A stretch of 24,312 bases of DNA from IMCC26256 sp037146835 (GCA_037146835.1 JBAWWI010000025.1:1-24312); one strand, 5' to 3'; counted from the stretch's first letter, positions 14,167 through 21,836 are shown. The notes: generated by a model not told the origin, from the sequence alone. A program made the numbers and translations.

Positions 14167-14927
14167 GTAGCGAGACACCCGACACGAATAACCCTGTCGA
14201 TAGTAGCGACGGTGAAGATCGTGATGCTGAGGTAGTTCGCCTCGGAGAGCTCGATGTATTAGGGCGAATGGCTTGGTCATCTAATGCCACTCTCTTGGTC
14301 AATGCATCGCTTGACGGAATAGAGACCAGAGCCATTTACAAGCCAATCCAAGGCGAGCGCGGCCTATGGGATTTTCCAGATGGCACCCTTGCGGGGCGCG
14401 AAGTATCTGCTTTTGAAGTCTCTGAAGCACTTGGTTGGGGAGTCGTTCCATACACAGTTCTGCGTGACGGCCCTTACGGGGTGGGGATGGTCCAGCGATT
14501 TGTTGACCACGATCCCGACGATCACTTCTTCACGCTTCGAGATCGTTACGCCGATGAGTTTCGTAGATTTGCCGTCTTAGATGTCCTTGCAAACAACACT
14601 GATCGCAAGGGCGGTCACTGCTTAGAGGAGAAGGGGACAGGTCGAGTATTTGGAATCGACCACGGACTCACCTTTCACCAAGAGTGGAAACTTCGAACAG
14701 TGATCTGGGATTTTGCTGGCGAGGAGATTCCAGATGAGTTGCTTCTTGACGTGGAGAGGGTCGTTGATGACCTATCTAAGAGAGGTGATCTATTCGAGCG
14801 AATCCGGGATTTGATCTCGCCATTAGAGATTGAAGCAATGCGAGAACGCGCAGATGAGATCTTGGAGGAGGGGACCTTTCCGATTCCGGATGAGGATTAC
14901 CACTCCGTGCCCTGGCCTCTTATTTAG
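14106..14927 (+). CDS. SCO1664-family PI3/4-kinase-like protein
   Basis: Third gene of the trio, of the SCO1664-type family, distantly related to the PI3/PI4-kinase and HipA kinase fold. Motifs counted from ATG 14106: ATP-site Lys79 in AIYKPIQGERGLWDFPDGTL; catalytic DVLANNTDRKGGH (159-171), with Asn164 and Asp166; and GIDHG (183-187), with Asp185 in the place of the metal-binding DFG Asp. The kinase residues look intact. WKLRTVIWDFAGEEIP and the C-terminal helices are family features. Start uncertain: ATG 14106 overlaps DUF3090 by 61 bases, TTG 14157 by 10, and the conserved part begins only at about residue 46. A kinase-like protein encoded with a phosphatase suggests opposing action on one substrate, which is inference. 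Confidence 0.83.
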   Translation: MPALHLPNGSRQSYLPTLELSSETPDTNNPVDSSDGEDRDAEVVRLGELDVLGRMAWSSNATLLVNASLDGIETRAIYKPIQGERGLWDFPDGTLAGREVSAFEVSEALGWGVVPYTVLRDGPYGVGMVQRFVDHDPDDHFFTLRDRYADEFRRFAVLDVLANNTDRKGGHCLEEKGTGRVFGIDHGLTFHQEWKLRTVIWDFAGEEIPDELLLDVERVVDDLSKRGDLFERIRDLISPLEIEAMRERADEILEEGTFPIPDEDYHSVPWPLI

Positions 14928-14957
14928 GGCCTCTTAGTTAGGGACTCTTACTTAGCG
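14916..14957. repeat. Three tandem copies of a 14-base unit spanning two convergent stop codons
   Basis: CCTCTTATTTAGGG (14916-14929), CCTCTTAGTTAGGG (14930-14943) and ACTCTTACTTAGCG (14944-14957). The first unit holds the TAG of the kinase-like gene; the third holds, on the minus strand, the TAA of the receiver-like gene. No hairpin terminator is visible. Confidence 0.85.
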
Positions 14958-15278
14958 GGCAAGTATTTCTTGTACTGCTGCAAGTGGATCACGGAAAAAC
15001 TGTGAGCGCGCCAATACCAAGTGAGCGCCAGCGGCGCGGGCTGCTTCGAGGCTCTCAATATCGACGTGAGATCCAAACCCTAGAATTTTTGCGCTCGGCT
15101 CTGCATCGGCAATTGCTCCAATCGCATCTGCATTTCTTGCAAGATCGACGATTACCACGTCGGCGCCAGTGCAGCCGTCAGCTCCAGAACCGAACTTCAC
15201 CCCAGTTATTGAAGCCTGGATCTTGGATCTATCCATAAGGTCGCGTACCAACGCTACGACGACTAGAGATTCGGTCAC
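14952..15278 (-). CDS. Small receiver-like (CheY-fold) domain protein
   Basis: A single compact domain of about 108 aa whose pattern fits a response-regulator receiver fold. A first strand VVVALVRDLM is followed by Asp13; VVIVDLAR places Asp45 at the phosphorylation position; ILGFGS places Ser70 where receivers have Thr/Ser; and LVLARSQF places Arg91 near the conserved Lys. Only one acidic residue is seen at the first metal site, and Lys is replaced by Arg, so phosphorylation is doubtful and it may be a pseudo-receiver. No output domain is present. Of two adjacent GTG codons, the second (15278) gives a GTGA overlap with the ClC stop and is preferred; the first is at 15281. The overlap indicates translational coupling with the channel gene. 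Family not recognised with certainty. Confidence 0.6.
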   Translation of the reverse strand: MTESLVVVALVRDLMDRSKIQASITGVKFGSGADGCTGADVVIVDLARNADAIGAIADAEPSAKILGFGSHVDIESLEAARAAGAHLVLARSQFFRDPLAAVQEILAR

Positions 15279-16543
15279 CACGATGCCTCAGCGTCATCTC
15301 GCTGCTCTTCGCTGACTGACTTCGATCCCATTGTGAGTTCGGCTGCGAATGCAGCGATCATTGCTGGGATGATGAATCCCGGTCGCCCGGTTGTCTCGGC
15401 TACGAACGTGACTGCAGCAAGCGGAACCCTGTACCCAGCCCCGAGGAATGCTGCTGCTCCCACAACTGCGAAGAGTGTGTCATCTGCACGCCCTATGAGT
15501 CCGCCAGCAAGTCGTCCGGTGAGTGCACCAGCCGCGACTAGTGGAATGAATACTCCTCCAACTCCGCCTCCGCTCAGCGTGACTGCATTGGCTGCAATTC
15601 GTAGTACGAGCATCCCGGCTATTGCACCGACTGCGTGGGTTGGATCAGCTGCCCACTTAATTGCCAGGGTACCGGTACCGAGAATTGTCCCGTTGTCAGC
15701 AATCGTCGAGGCAAGAAGAATAATTCCGAAGAGCAGCAGGCTTGCGATTGGAAGACGCAATGCGAGTGGGTACTTTTTCACGATTCGCTTAGAGAGGCGA
15801 ATCAAGATTGCGAAGACGTGCGCAATTGCGCCAGCCGCTATCCCAAGAGCGAGAGCGAGGAGTAAATCCCTCCAATCAATATTCATATTTCCATGCACAG
15901 GGAAGAGACGCGATGGACCCTCAATCCCGACATTGACTAAGTAACCAGCGAGCGATGCAACCAATATCGGTGCTGGATTGTGGCGACCGAGGCGGCCTCT
16001 GAACGGCACCTCTAGAGCAAAGATCGCGCCTGTTAGCGGAGTTTGGAAAAGGGTCGCAACCCCTGCAGCCGCGCCTGCAACCATAAGCATTTTGGTGTCA
16101 GGGCGTTTTATGAAACGCCCTAATCGCGTCTCTGCGAATGCACCTATTCCAGCTCCTGCGTAGAGCGCAACTGCCTCAAGCCCGAGTGCTCCGCCGAACC
16201 CGATGGTTGCAACTGCACCCATCAGCCTCCCTGGTACAGGCTGTAGATCTAGCTGAGAATCAGGTTCATGGATGTTGCGTATATACGCATCCGCAATCAC
16301 CGGCGCGGTTCGTCGACCGATAAATCGCAGGCATAGAGCAGCGAGTACGAGACCCACTGCGGGTGCTGCTGCCATGGCTAATAATGGGAGGCTCTGAACC
16401 CGAGCAAGCATCTGTGTGAGGGTCAGTTGCTTGATGCCTGTGACAACGAGACCTGTGATCACTCCAACGCCGGCAGCCAAGAGCATCGGCACGATGCGAA
16501 GGTCGCTACTTGGCAGCCGTTCTGGCACCGGTGACTCAGACAT
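15275..16543 (-). CDS. ClC-type chloride channel family protein
   Basis: Polytopic membrane protein of the ClC family, which moves chloride or other anions as channels or proton antiporters. Aligned by eye to the E. coli transporter, GFGGALGLEAVALYAG (116-131) corresponds to the GREGP filter motif, with gating Glu123 kept but GREGP changed to GLEAV. TPLTGAIFALEVPF (168-181) corresponds to the APLAGILFIIEEM segment, keeping Glu178 but with Val179 where exchangers have the internal proton glutamate (Glu203). GGGVGGVFIPLVAAGALTGRL near the C-terminus matches the GxFxP filter motif. No CBS domains; 422 aa. The substitutions argue for a channel or uncoupled transporter rather than a proton antiporter, from sequence only. 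It lies 63 bases after the FrhB-type gene and overlaps the receiver-like gene. No strong ribosome binding site precedes ATG 16543. Confidence 0.85.
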   Translation of the reverse strand: MSESPVPERLPSSDLRIVPMLLAAGVGVITGLVVTGIKQLTLTQMLARVQSLPLLAMAAAPAVGLVLAALCLRFIGRRTAPVIADAYIRNIHEPDSQLDLQPVPGRLMGAVATIGFGGALGLEAVALYAGAGIGAFAETRLGRFIKRPDTKMLMVAGAAAGVATLFQTPLTGAIFALEVPFRGRLGRHNPAPILVASLAGYLVNVGIEGPSRLFPVHGNMNIDWRDLLLALALGIAAGAIAHVFAILIRLSKRIVKKYPLALRLPIASLLLFGIILLASTIADNGTILGTGTLAIKWAADPTHAVGAIAGMLVLRIAANAVTLSGGGVGGVFIPLVAAGALTGRLAGGLIGRADDTLFAVVGAAAFLGAGYRVPLAAVTFVAETTGRPGFIIPAMIAAFAAELTMGSKSVSEEQRDDAEASW

Positions 16544-16606
16544 GGATGCCCTGTTCAGTTGGGGATTAGATATTCAGGCTAGTGAGATTGAAACTCGTAG
16601 AGAGTT

Positions 16607-17725
16607 TTACTTCACTAATAGACGAGGCGCTGCTACTGCTGTCTCAGGCCAGCGCTTGCGCGACTTCTTGGCGAGTTTGTGCATGAGTTCGATAGCGCCA
16701 GGGTCGTCGTCTCCTGGGCGTACCTCGATAAGACCTGCTGCGAGAAGCCCATCCATGATCTCGCGCCCAAGATCGGTGCGGATGATTGTGAGGGTCCAGT
16801 CGTTGAACGAACCGATTCCGCCGGTAGATATGTCTGCATGCTCTGCTGCAAAGTCGGGGCACGCCTTGCAACCTTCACGCGTCCACTCGTGGCACTCCTT
16901 AAGAGGAACCTCGTGGTAGTCACCGTTCTTCATCCAGATCTGGAAGACACCTTTGATGTTCATCTTGCGCATGTCTTCGCGCTTGAGCCCGTACTTAGCC
17001 TCAAAGAGTTCCTCGAAGATCGCATCATCAAAAGTCTTGGAGCAGAGTAAGCCGATGTTGAGCGAGAGGCGACGCGCAACCTTTCCGGCCTTGCGCTGCT
17101 TCATTATCGGCGGCACCGAAGATTGGCAAGACATACCAACCAATGCGATCTTCTCTGCGCCTGACTCGACAGCTTCGTTGTAGGCGAGAGTGTTAGCGGA
17201 GTATGTATAGCGGCTCCCTGCCGAGGCGATTATGTCCTCTCGGGTGCGAGCGACCCCAGGGCGCGCTTTCCAAGTGGATCCGTCACCCTCTAGATAGGAG
17301 ACGAGAGCTGCATCGATAATTCCTTTGTCGAGGCAGTAGAGGAGAATTGCTGATACGAGTCCTCCGTCTTGACCAACCTCATGGATGATTTTGTCCGAGG
17401 CTCGTGCAAGCACGATGTCTTTGTACATGCCCGAGACCTCTTCAGGCTCGCGCTCGCGACCGAACAGGAATTGGTCGATATCGGTCTCCCAATCGCGAAA
17501 GCGTGGGCATGCGCGGGTGCAGGAGGTGCAGCCCTTGTCGCCGTGGGAGCAGTCTGATGCTCCGCCAAAATCCTCGGTCTGAAACGGCTTGTAACGGCCT
17601 GAGGAGTCGTCGTAGTCGAGCACGTCGTGCGGGCATGCAATTACGCAGCCGGCGCAGCCTGTGCAGAGACCAGAGGTGACCACCTCGTCGTAGAGATGCT
17701 TCCATTGAAATTTTTCAGGGGCCAT
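16607..17725 (-). CDS. FrhB/FpoF-type Fe-S flavoprotein (F420 hydrogenase/dehydrogenase beta-subunit family)
   Basis: Counted from ATG 17725 (372 aa), a ferredoxin-like N-terminus carries Cys21, Cys24, Cys27, Cys31 and Cys59, Cys66, Cys69, Cys73, enough for two [4Fe-4S] clusters. The FrhB domains follow, with HEVGQDGGLVSAIL, the flavin-associated GMSCQSSVPP, GLLCSKTF, and CHEWTREGCKACPDFAAEHADISTGGIGS. The family passes electrons between F420H2 or ferredoxin, flavin and a partner, and includes F420-dependent reductases and plant-type chlorophyll reductases. Here it stands alone without hydrogenase subunits, so the partner is unknown. The open frame continues back to 17899, but that would overlap copA and add 58 Pro/Arg-rich residues; ATG 17725 directly precedes the conserved part. 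F420 use is likely in an actinobacterium but not proven. Confidence 0.83.
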   Translation of the reverse strand: MAPEKFQWKHLYDEVVTSGLCTGCAGCVIACPHDVLDYDDSSGRYKPFQTEDFGGASDCSHGDKGCTSCTRACPRFRDWETDIDQFLFGREREPEEVSGMYKDIVLARASDKIIHEVGQDGGLVSAILLYCLDKGIIDAALVSYLEGDGSTWKARPGVARTREDIIASAGSRYTYSANTLAYNEAVESGAEKIALVGMSCQSSVPPIMKQRKAGKVARRLSLNIGLLCSKTFDDAIFEELFEAKYGLKREDMRKMNIKGVFQIWMKNGDYHEVPLKECHEWTREGCKACPDFAAEHADISTGGIGSFNDWTLTIIRTDLGREIMDGLLAAGLIEVRPGDDDPGAIELMHKLAKKSRKRWPETAVAAPRLLVK

Positions 17726-17856
17726 AGGTGGAGAGTCTGACACGCCCCGCGCCGGATTTCTATCTTCGGGCCCTAGGGTTTTTGGAATAGAGGCGCCCGG
17801 GCCAGAAGGGCGTTCTGCTGCATATTGTGGGAGAATGAACGGGCGAGGTGCGGAAC

Positions 17857-17862
17857 TAAATT
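17857..17862 (+). promoter_or_regulatory. Candidate -10 TAAATT for copA
   Basis: TAAATT would start a message near 17869, about 21 bases before the ATG, with GGAG seven bases from the start. The 164-base divergent gap also holds a palindrome CCCTAGGG (17771-17778) and GC-rich inverted segments near 17768-17803, which could be a metal-regulator site. No firm CsoR or CueR operator is recognised. Confidence 0.3.
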
Positions 17863-17889
17863 CGGGGCGCAGGGTCTTGGAGATGCGAT

Positions 17890-20142
17890 ATGAGTACAAC
17901 TGCAGTTCAACTCGGGAGAATCCCTGAGCCGCAGGGCGATCGAATGGATCTCTCGATTGAGGGCATGACCTGCGGCGCCTGCGCGGCGAGCGTAGAACGC
18001 GGGCTCAGCGCGGTTCCAGGTGTCGCTTCAGCCCATGTCAATTTCGCGACCGAGCGCGCAACAGTGATTTTTGATCCTGCGAGCGCTGACCGCGAGATGT
18101 TTGTTGCTGCAGTAGTGGCCGCTGGTTACAGAGTCGCGGCTCCGACTCAATCTGGAGCGCAGATAAAGCCGCCGGACTCCTCAGTAACTCCTCGATTGCT
18201 TGTCAGCATCATCCTCACGGTCCCGCTCGTGCTCCTCTCGATGGTGCCCGCGCTTCAATTCGATGGTTGGGGATGGCTTGCGTTTGTGCTCGCCACACCT
18301 GTCTGGGCCTGGTGTGCCTGGCCGTTCCACACTGCAGCCGTTAGAAACCTTCGTCATCGTGCAGCGACCATGGACACTCTTGTATCGCTCGGAATTACAG
18401 CTGCATGGCTGTGGTCTGTAGTGGCTCTGCTCCAGGGAGGCGGAGACGCCCCGATGAACGGGATGTCGAATGGCGCAACCGAACCTGCGCTCTACTTTGA
18501 GACCGGTGCAGTAATCGTGACACTTGTTGTCCTTGGCCGGTGGTTTGAGCGCAGAGCACGCAACCGTGCCGGAGACTCCCTTCGCGCTCTCTTTGCATTA
18601 GGGGCGCGTACGGCTTACCTCGAGGATGGTTCAGAGATACCGATCGAAGATCTGCAAGTAGGGAACCGCTTTGTGGTTCGCCCTGGAGAACGCGTCGCAA
18701 CAGACGGGGTTGTCGTTGAGGGCGCATCAGCCCTAGATGTCTCGATGCTTACTGGGGAGCCGATCCCAGTAGAGGTTGGGGTCGGCGACTCTGTCGTCGG
18801 CGCAACCATCAACACAACTGGCAGGCTTGTTGTAACTGCAACCCATGTTGGCTCTGACACCGCGCTGGCGCAGATAGCGCGCTTAGTTGAGGAGGCACAG
18901 GGATCAAAAGCCGAGGTTCAGAGGCTTGCCGATCGGGTATCTGGAGTATTCGTTCCAATTGTTTTGCTTATTTCTGTGGCGACTCTCGTGGGATGGCTGC
19001 TACTCGGGGGCACATCGAATGAAGCCTTCACTGCAGCTGTCGCGGTTTTGATCATCGCGTGCCCATGCGCACTTGGCCTTGCAACGCCTACCGCGATAAT
19101 GGTTGGAACCGGGCGTGGGGCAGAGCTTGGGATTCTTATCAAGGGTGGAGAGGTACTCGAGCGCACGCGTGAGGTTGATACCGCGATCCTCGACAAAACC
19201 GGCACAATTACGACTGGAAAGATGCGACTTGTAGCGGTCGCTAGTGCCAGCCCGTCAACCGATGAGATACATAACTCGCGAGTTAACGACGAGTTGCTTC
19301 GGCTCGCCGCCTCTCTAGAGGAAGCGAGTGAGCATCCAATCGCACGAGCGATTGCTAACGGTGCGCGCGAGAAGGGTATTGAGCTCACGACCCCGACTGA
19401 TTTCCTAAATGAGGCCGGTGTAGGGGTCGTTGGCAAGATTGACGGCAGAGAGATAAAGGTTGGACGTGCGGACTGGTGCGGAGGGCTTCACGAGGGCCTC
19501 GCCGGCGGACTCGCCGAACTCATCTCCGATGCAGAGACTCGCGGCGCTTCAGTTATTTATGTCGGCTGGGAAGATTCGGTTCAGGGAGCGCTAGTGGTCT
19601 CTGACACGGTCAAGGAGACTGCAGTCGCTGCGGTGAGTGCGCTAAAACGACTTGGAATTTCCGTAGTAATGGTGACCGGCGACAGCGAGGCAGCTGCGCA
19701 CTGGGTCGCATCATCTGTTGGAATCGAAAGCGTTATTGCTGGTGTCTTGCCAGCGGGCAAGGCTGAGGTTGTTCGTGGGCTTCAAGCTGATGGGCACATA
19801 GTCGCTGTGATTGGTGACGGGATTAACGATGCTCCAGCTCTCGCTCAGGCCGATCTTGGAATTGCGATTGGAACTGGTGCAGATGTTGCTCTTGAAGCAA
19901 GCGACCTAACTCTTGTCTCGGGTGACCCACGTGGTGCCGCTGATGCAATTGAGCTATCGCGCAGGACACTATCGACAATTAAGGCGAACCTATTCTGGGC
20001 CTTTGCTTATAACGCTGCCGCTATCCCACTTGCCGCTGCAGGGATTCTCAATCCGGCAATCGCAGCGGCAACTATGGCGTTCTCAAGTGTTTTTGTGGTC
20101 TCAAACTCTCTACGCCTCCGCAGGTTCAAGCCACTTAGGTAG
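17890..20142 (+). CDS. copA: Copper-exporting P1B-type ATPase
   Basis: Membrane pump that expels Cu(I) (or Ag(I)) using ATP. An N-terminal heavy-metal-associated domain (about residues 18-85) has GMTCGAC with Cys28 and Cys31. The actuator domain carries LTGEPIPV (about 287-294); the membrane ion site CPC is at 391-393 in IIACPCALGLATP; the phosphorylated Asp435 is in DKTGT; the nucleotide domain has SEHPIARAI; and the hinge motif is GDGINDAPALAQADLGIAIG. The late membrane segments contain YNAAAIPLAAAG and MAFSSVFVVSNSLRLRR, the YN and MxxSS signatures that assign the P1B-1 Cu(I) class. At 750 aa, with one metal-binding domain, it is typical. ATG 17890 has GGAG at good spacing. No copper chaperone or regulator is adjacent. 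A Met/Gly-rich loop (about 184-197, MNGMSNG) between the early membrane helices may bind copper outside. Confidence 0.95.
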   Translation: MSTTAVQLGRIPEPQGDRMDLSIEGMTCGACAASVERGLSAVPGVASAHVNFATERATVIFDPASADREMFVAAVVAAGYRVAAPTQSGAQIKPPDSSVTPRLLVSIILTVPLVLLSMVPALQFDGWGWLAFVLATPVWAWCAWPFHTAAVRNLRHRAATMDTLVSLGITAAWLWSVVALLQGGGDAPMNGMSNGATEPALYFETGAVIVTLVVLGRWFERRARNRAGDSLRALFALGARTAYLEDGSEIPIEDLQVGNRFVVRPGERVATDGVVVEGASALDVSMLTGEPIPVEVGVGDSVVGATINTTGRLVVTATHVGSDTALAQIARLVEEAQGSKAEVQRLADRVSGVFVPIVLLISVATLVGWLLLGGTSNEAFTAAVAVLIIACPCALGLATPTAIMVGTGRGAELGILIKGGEVLERTREVDTAILDKTGTITTGKMRLVAVASASPSTDEIHNSRVNDELLRLAASLEEASEHPIARAIANGAREKGIELTTPTDFLNEAGVGVVGKIDGREIKVGRADWCGGLHEGLAGGLAELISDAETRGASVIYVGWEDSVQGALVVSDTVKETAVAAVSALKRLGISVVMVTGDSEAAAHWVASSVGIESVIAGVLPAGKAEVVRGLQADGHIVAVIGDGINDAPALAQADLGIAIGTGADVALEASDLTLVSGDPRGAADAIELSRRTLSTIKANLFWAFAYNAAAIPLAAAGILNPAIAAATMAFSSVFVVSNSLRLRRFKPLR

Positions 20143-20157
20143 AGCGCCATAAAACTT

Positions 20158-20173
20158 CTGTGGAATTACACAG
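20158..20173. repeat. 16-base near-perfect palindrome between copA and DUF2505
   Basis: CTGTGGAATTACACAG: five-base arms CTGTG/CACAG around a near-symmetric AATT centre. It lies 16 bases after the copA stop in a 61-base convergent gap. No T-run follows, so it is either a weak hairpin or a protein site. A second short repeat, GGCC-N7-GGCC (20190-20204), reaches the DUF2505 stop. Confidence 0.4.
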
Positions 20174-20203
20174 CGGGCACTGCACGACCGGCCGATTAGA
20201 GGC

Positions 20204-20731
20204 CTACTTGGAGTTGATCCAGCCTTCAACGATTTCTTGCTGAGCCTCGGCGAGTTCGCGAAGACTGCTGATGATCGCGTTCTCAACGCGAGCCCCGACG
20301 AGAAGGACCTTGACCTTGATCATGCCCTTCACTATCCGCGTGCTCGCTCTGCCATCATCGCTCGGCTCCACGCGGGCGGTGTACCGACCCTGCAGTAAGT
20401 CTGAGTAGTGATCAGGGCGTATCTCAAAGCGAGACAAGCCTGCAGCGAGGTCGTGCTCGCCCATCTCAACCCAGGTGAGTTTTGCTGGATCAATGACTCT
20501 ACGAACCGCTGACGAGAGCTCGGCCTCAAATCGATACCGCACGCTCTGCCTAATCCGGTCGCCGCTGCGCTCGGTTGAGAGGACCGTTGCCTCTGCGAGG
20601 AGCGGTAGTTCGGTCATCTGTTGGAGGAGGTCTGGGTCGACCAATGCCGCGGCTACTGCCACCCCGGATTGATCAAACCGTTGGTCAAGTGTGAAATCCA
20701 CATTTAGAGAATAGGTTGCGCGGGCAGCCAA
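20204..20731 (-). CDS. DUF2505 family protein (actinobacterial, SRPBCC-like)
   Basis: A 175-aa protein resembling DUF2505, an actinobacterial family with a probable START/SRPBCC-type lipid- or ligand-binding fold; function unknown. The pattern is family-like: an N-terminal FTLDQRFDQSGVAVAAALVDPDLL, central RIRQSVRYRFEAELSSAVRRVIDPAKLTWVE, and a C-terminal KGMIKVKVLLVGARVENAIISSL, ending in an amphipathic helix. No membrane segment or signal peptide. The only in-frame start near the conserved part is TTG at 20731, with no Shine-Dalgarno; the gap to metF is 43 bases, so the two genes share a divergent promoter region. Role cannot be inferred from context. Confidence 0.7.
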   Translation of the reverse strand: MAARATYSLNVDFTLDQRFDQSGVAVAAALVDPDLLQQMTELPLLAEATVLSTERSGDRIRQSVRYRFEAELSSAVRRVIDPAKLTWVEMGEHDLAAGLSRFEIRPDHYSDLLQGRYTARVEPSDDGRASTRIVKGMIKVKVLLVGARVENAIISSLRELAEAQQEIVEGWINSK

Positions 20732-20774
20732 CGTGTTCCAAGTACCTGCATCTGTGCTCTAGCCTTGCGAATCC

Positions 20775-21626
20775 ATGAAGATTGCTGATGCACTCAAGGC
20801 TGGGCCTTGCTATTCATTTGAGTTCTTTCCCCCGCGTAGCGAGGAGGCCGAGCGCAACCTCGCTACGGCTATTCGCGAGCTTGCTCCCCTTGCCCCCGCA
20901 TATGTGTCTGTCACCTATGGCGCTGGCGGCTCTACACGGGACCGCACCCACGATTTAGTTGTTGAGATCCTCCGCGACACGGGGATAACCCCGATGGCGC
21001 ATCTCACATGCGCATGCCACTCACGGCAAGAACTAGTTGATGTAGTTACGCGTTATCGAGACGCGGGGATCGAGAACATCCTCGCTCTCGGAGGCGATCC
21101 ACCCGCAGACTCTGACCTACCTCCAGGCGAGTTGAAGTATGCGAGTGAACTCGTTGACTTAATCAGGGGCGTCGGCGACTTCTCAATCGGAGTCGCTGCT
21201 CACCCAGAGCCTCATCCGCATAGCCCAAGCATTGAGGAGGATCGACGACGCACTGCGGAGAAACTCTCGAAAGCAGATTTTGCCGTGACGCAGTTCTTCT
21301 TCGATGCTCGCCATTACTTTGATCTTGTTGAGTCGCTGCACGCACTTGGTGTTGATAAGCCTGTGATCGCAGGGATAATGCCCGCTACTTCGATGCGCTC
21401 AATTACTCGAATGTCAGAATTGCAGGGCAGCGAGTTTCCAAGGGACCTTGCTGCCAAACTTGAGGCTGCAGAGCCAGACGGGCCTGAGGCTGTGCATCGC
21501 GTTGGTGTCGAGGAGGCGACGCGTCTATGCCGCGAGCTCTTAGACGGCGGTGCACCCGGTCTGCATTTCTTTACGCTCAACCGCTCAACTGCAACACGAG
21601 AAATTTACGAAGCCTTGGGTTTGTAG
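20775..21626 (+). CDS. metF: 5,10-methylenetetrahydrofolate reductase
   Basis: FAD-dependent TIM-barrel enzyme reducing methylene-THF to 5-methyl-THF, the methyl donor for methionine synthesis. Motifs: SFEFFPPRS (residues 14-22) with the catalytic Glu16, VSVTYGAGGSTRDRT (about 44-58), MAHLTCACHSRQEL, NILALGGDPP (FAD and folate contacts), ADFAVTQFFFDARHYFD, PVIAGIMPATS and GAPGLHFFTLNRS. The length of 283 aa matches the bacterial MetF without a C-terminal regulatory domain. ATG 20775 has TAGCCT nine bases upstream and no Shine-Dalgarno, so the message may be leaderless or nearly so. Whether it uses NADH or ferredoxin is not readable. No S-adenosylmethionine riboswitch fits in the 43-base upstream gap. 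Confidence 0.96.
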   Translation: MKIADALKAGPCYSFEFFPPRSEEAERNLATAIRELAPLAPAYVSVTYGAGGSTRDRTHDLVVEILRDTGITPMAHLTCACHSRQELVDVVTRYRDAGIENILALGGDPPADSDLPPGELKYASELVDLIRGVGDFSIGVAAHPEPHPHSPSIEEDRRRTAEKLSKADFAVTQFFFDARHYFDLVESLHALGVDKPVIAGIMPATSMRSITRMSELQGSEFPRDLAAKLEAAEPDGPEAVHRVGVEEATRLCRELLDGGAPGLHFFTLNRSTATREIYEALGL

Positions 21627-21694
21627 ATAGAGAATTCTCGTCGCGTAGATCAAACACGGCTCGAGATAGTTAGGGAAACGGAGACCTTACGAAA

Positions 21695-21718
21695 TCGGGG
21701 GCCCTTGCGGACCCCCGA
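21695..21718 (-). terminator. Hairpin terminator downstream of tRNA-Ser(CGA)
   Basis: TCGGGGG (21695-21701) pairs with CCCCCGA (21712-21718), with a further CC/GG inside a ten-base loop. Read on the minus strand it lies five bases after the tRNA CCA end and is followed by TTTCG, a short T-run. It probably ends the tRNA-Ser/tadA/tRNA-Ser cluster and also faces metF. Confidence 0.55.
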
Positions 21719-21723
21719 GTCGA

Positions 21724-21811
21724 TGGCGGAGGGGGTGGGATTTGAACCCACGGTGACTTGCGCCACAATGGTTTTCGAGACCATCCGATTCGGCCGCTCT
21801 CGCACCCCTCC
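21724..21811 (-). tRNA. tRNA-Ser, anticodon CGA
   Basis: The reverse complement starts GGAGGGGTGCGAGAGCGG and ends in an encoded CCA. The anticodon stem ATGGT/ACCAT encloses loop CTCGAAA, giving anticodon CGA, which reads UCG. The long variable arm (TGGC-GCAA-GTCA) is the class II hallmark of serine tRNA. T-loop TTCAAAT is acceptable. 88 nt including CCA. Confidence 0.97.
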
Positions 21812-21836
21812 AGGTTTGTTGATTCTAGTTTGTGGG

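Noticed and set aside
15333..15944. Plus-strand open frame (203 codons) opposite the ClC gene
   Set aside because: Shadow of the ClC coding frame; Ala/Pro/Ser/Thr-rich translation without domains.
17726..17899. N-terminal extension of the FrhB-type protein to 17899
   Set aside because: Would overlap the start of copA on the other strand and adds Pro/Arg-rich residues not seen in the family.
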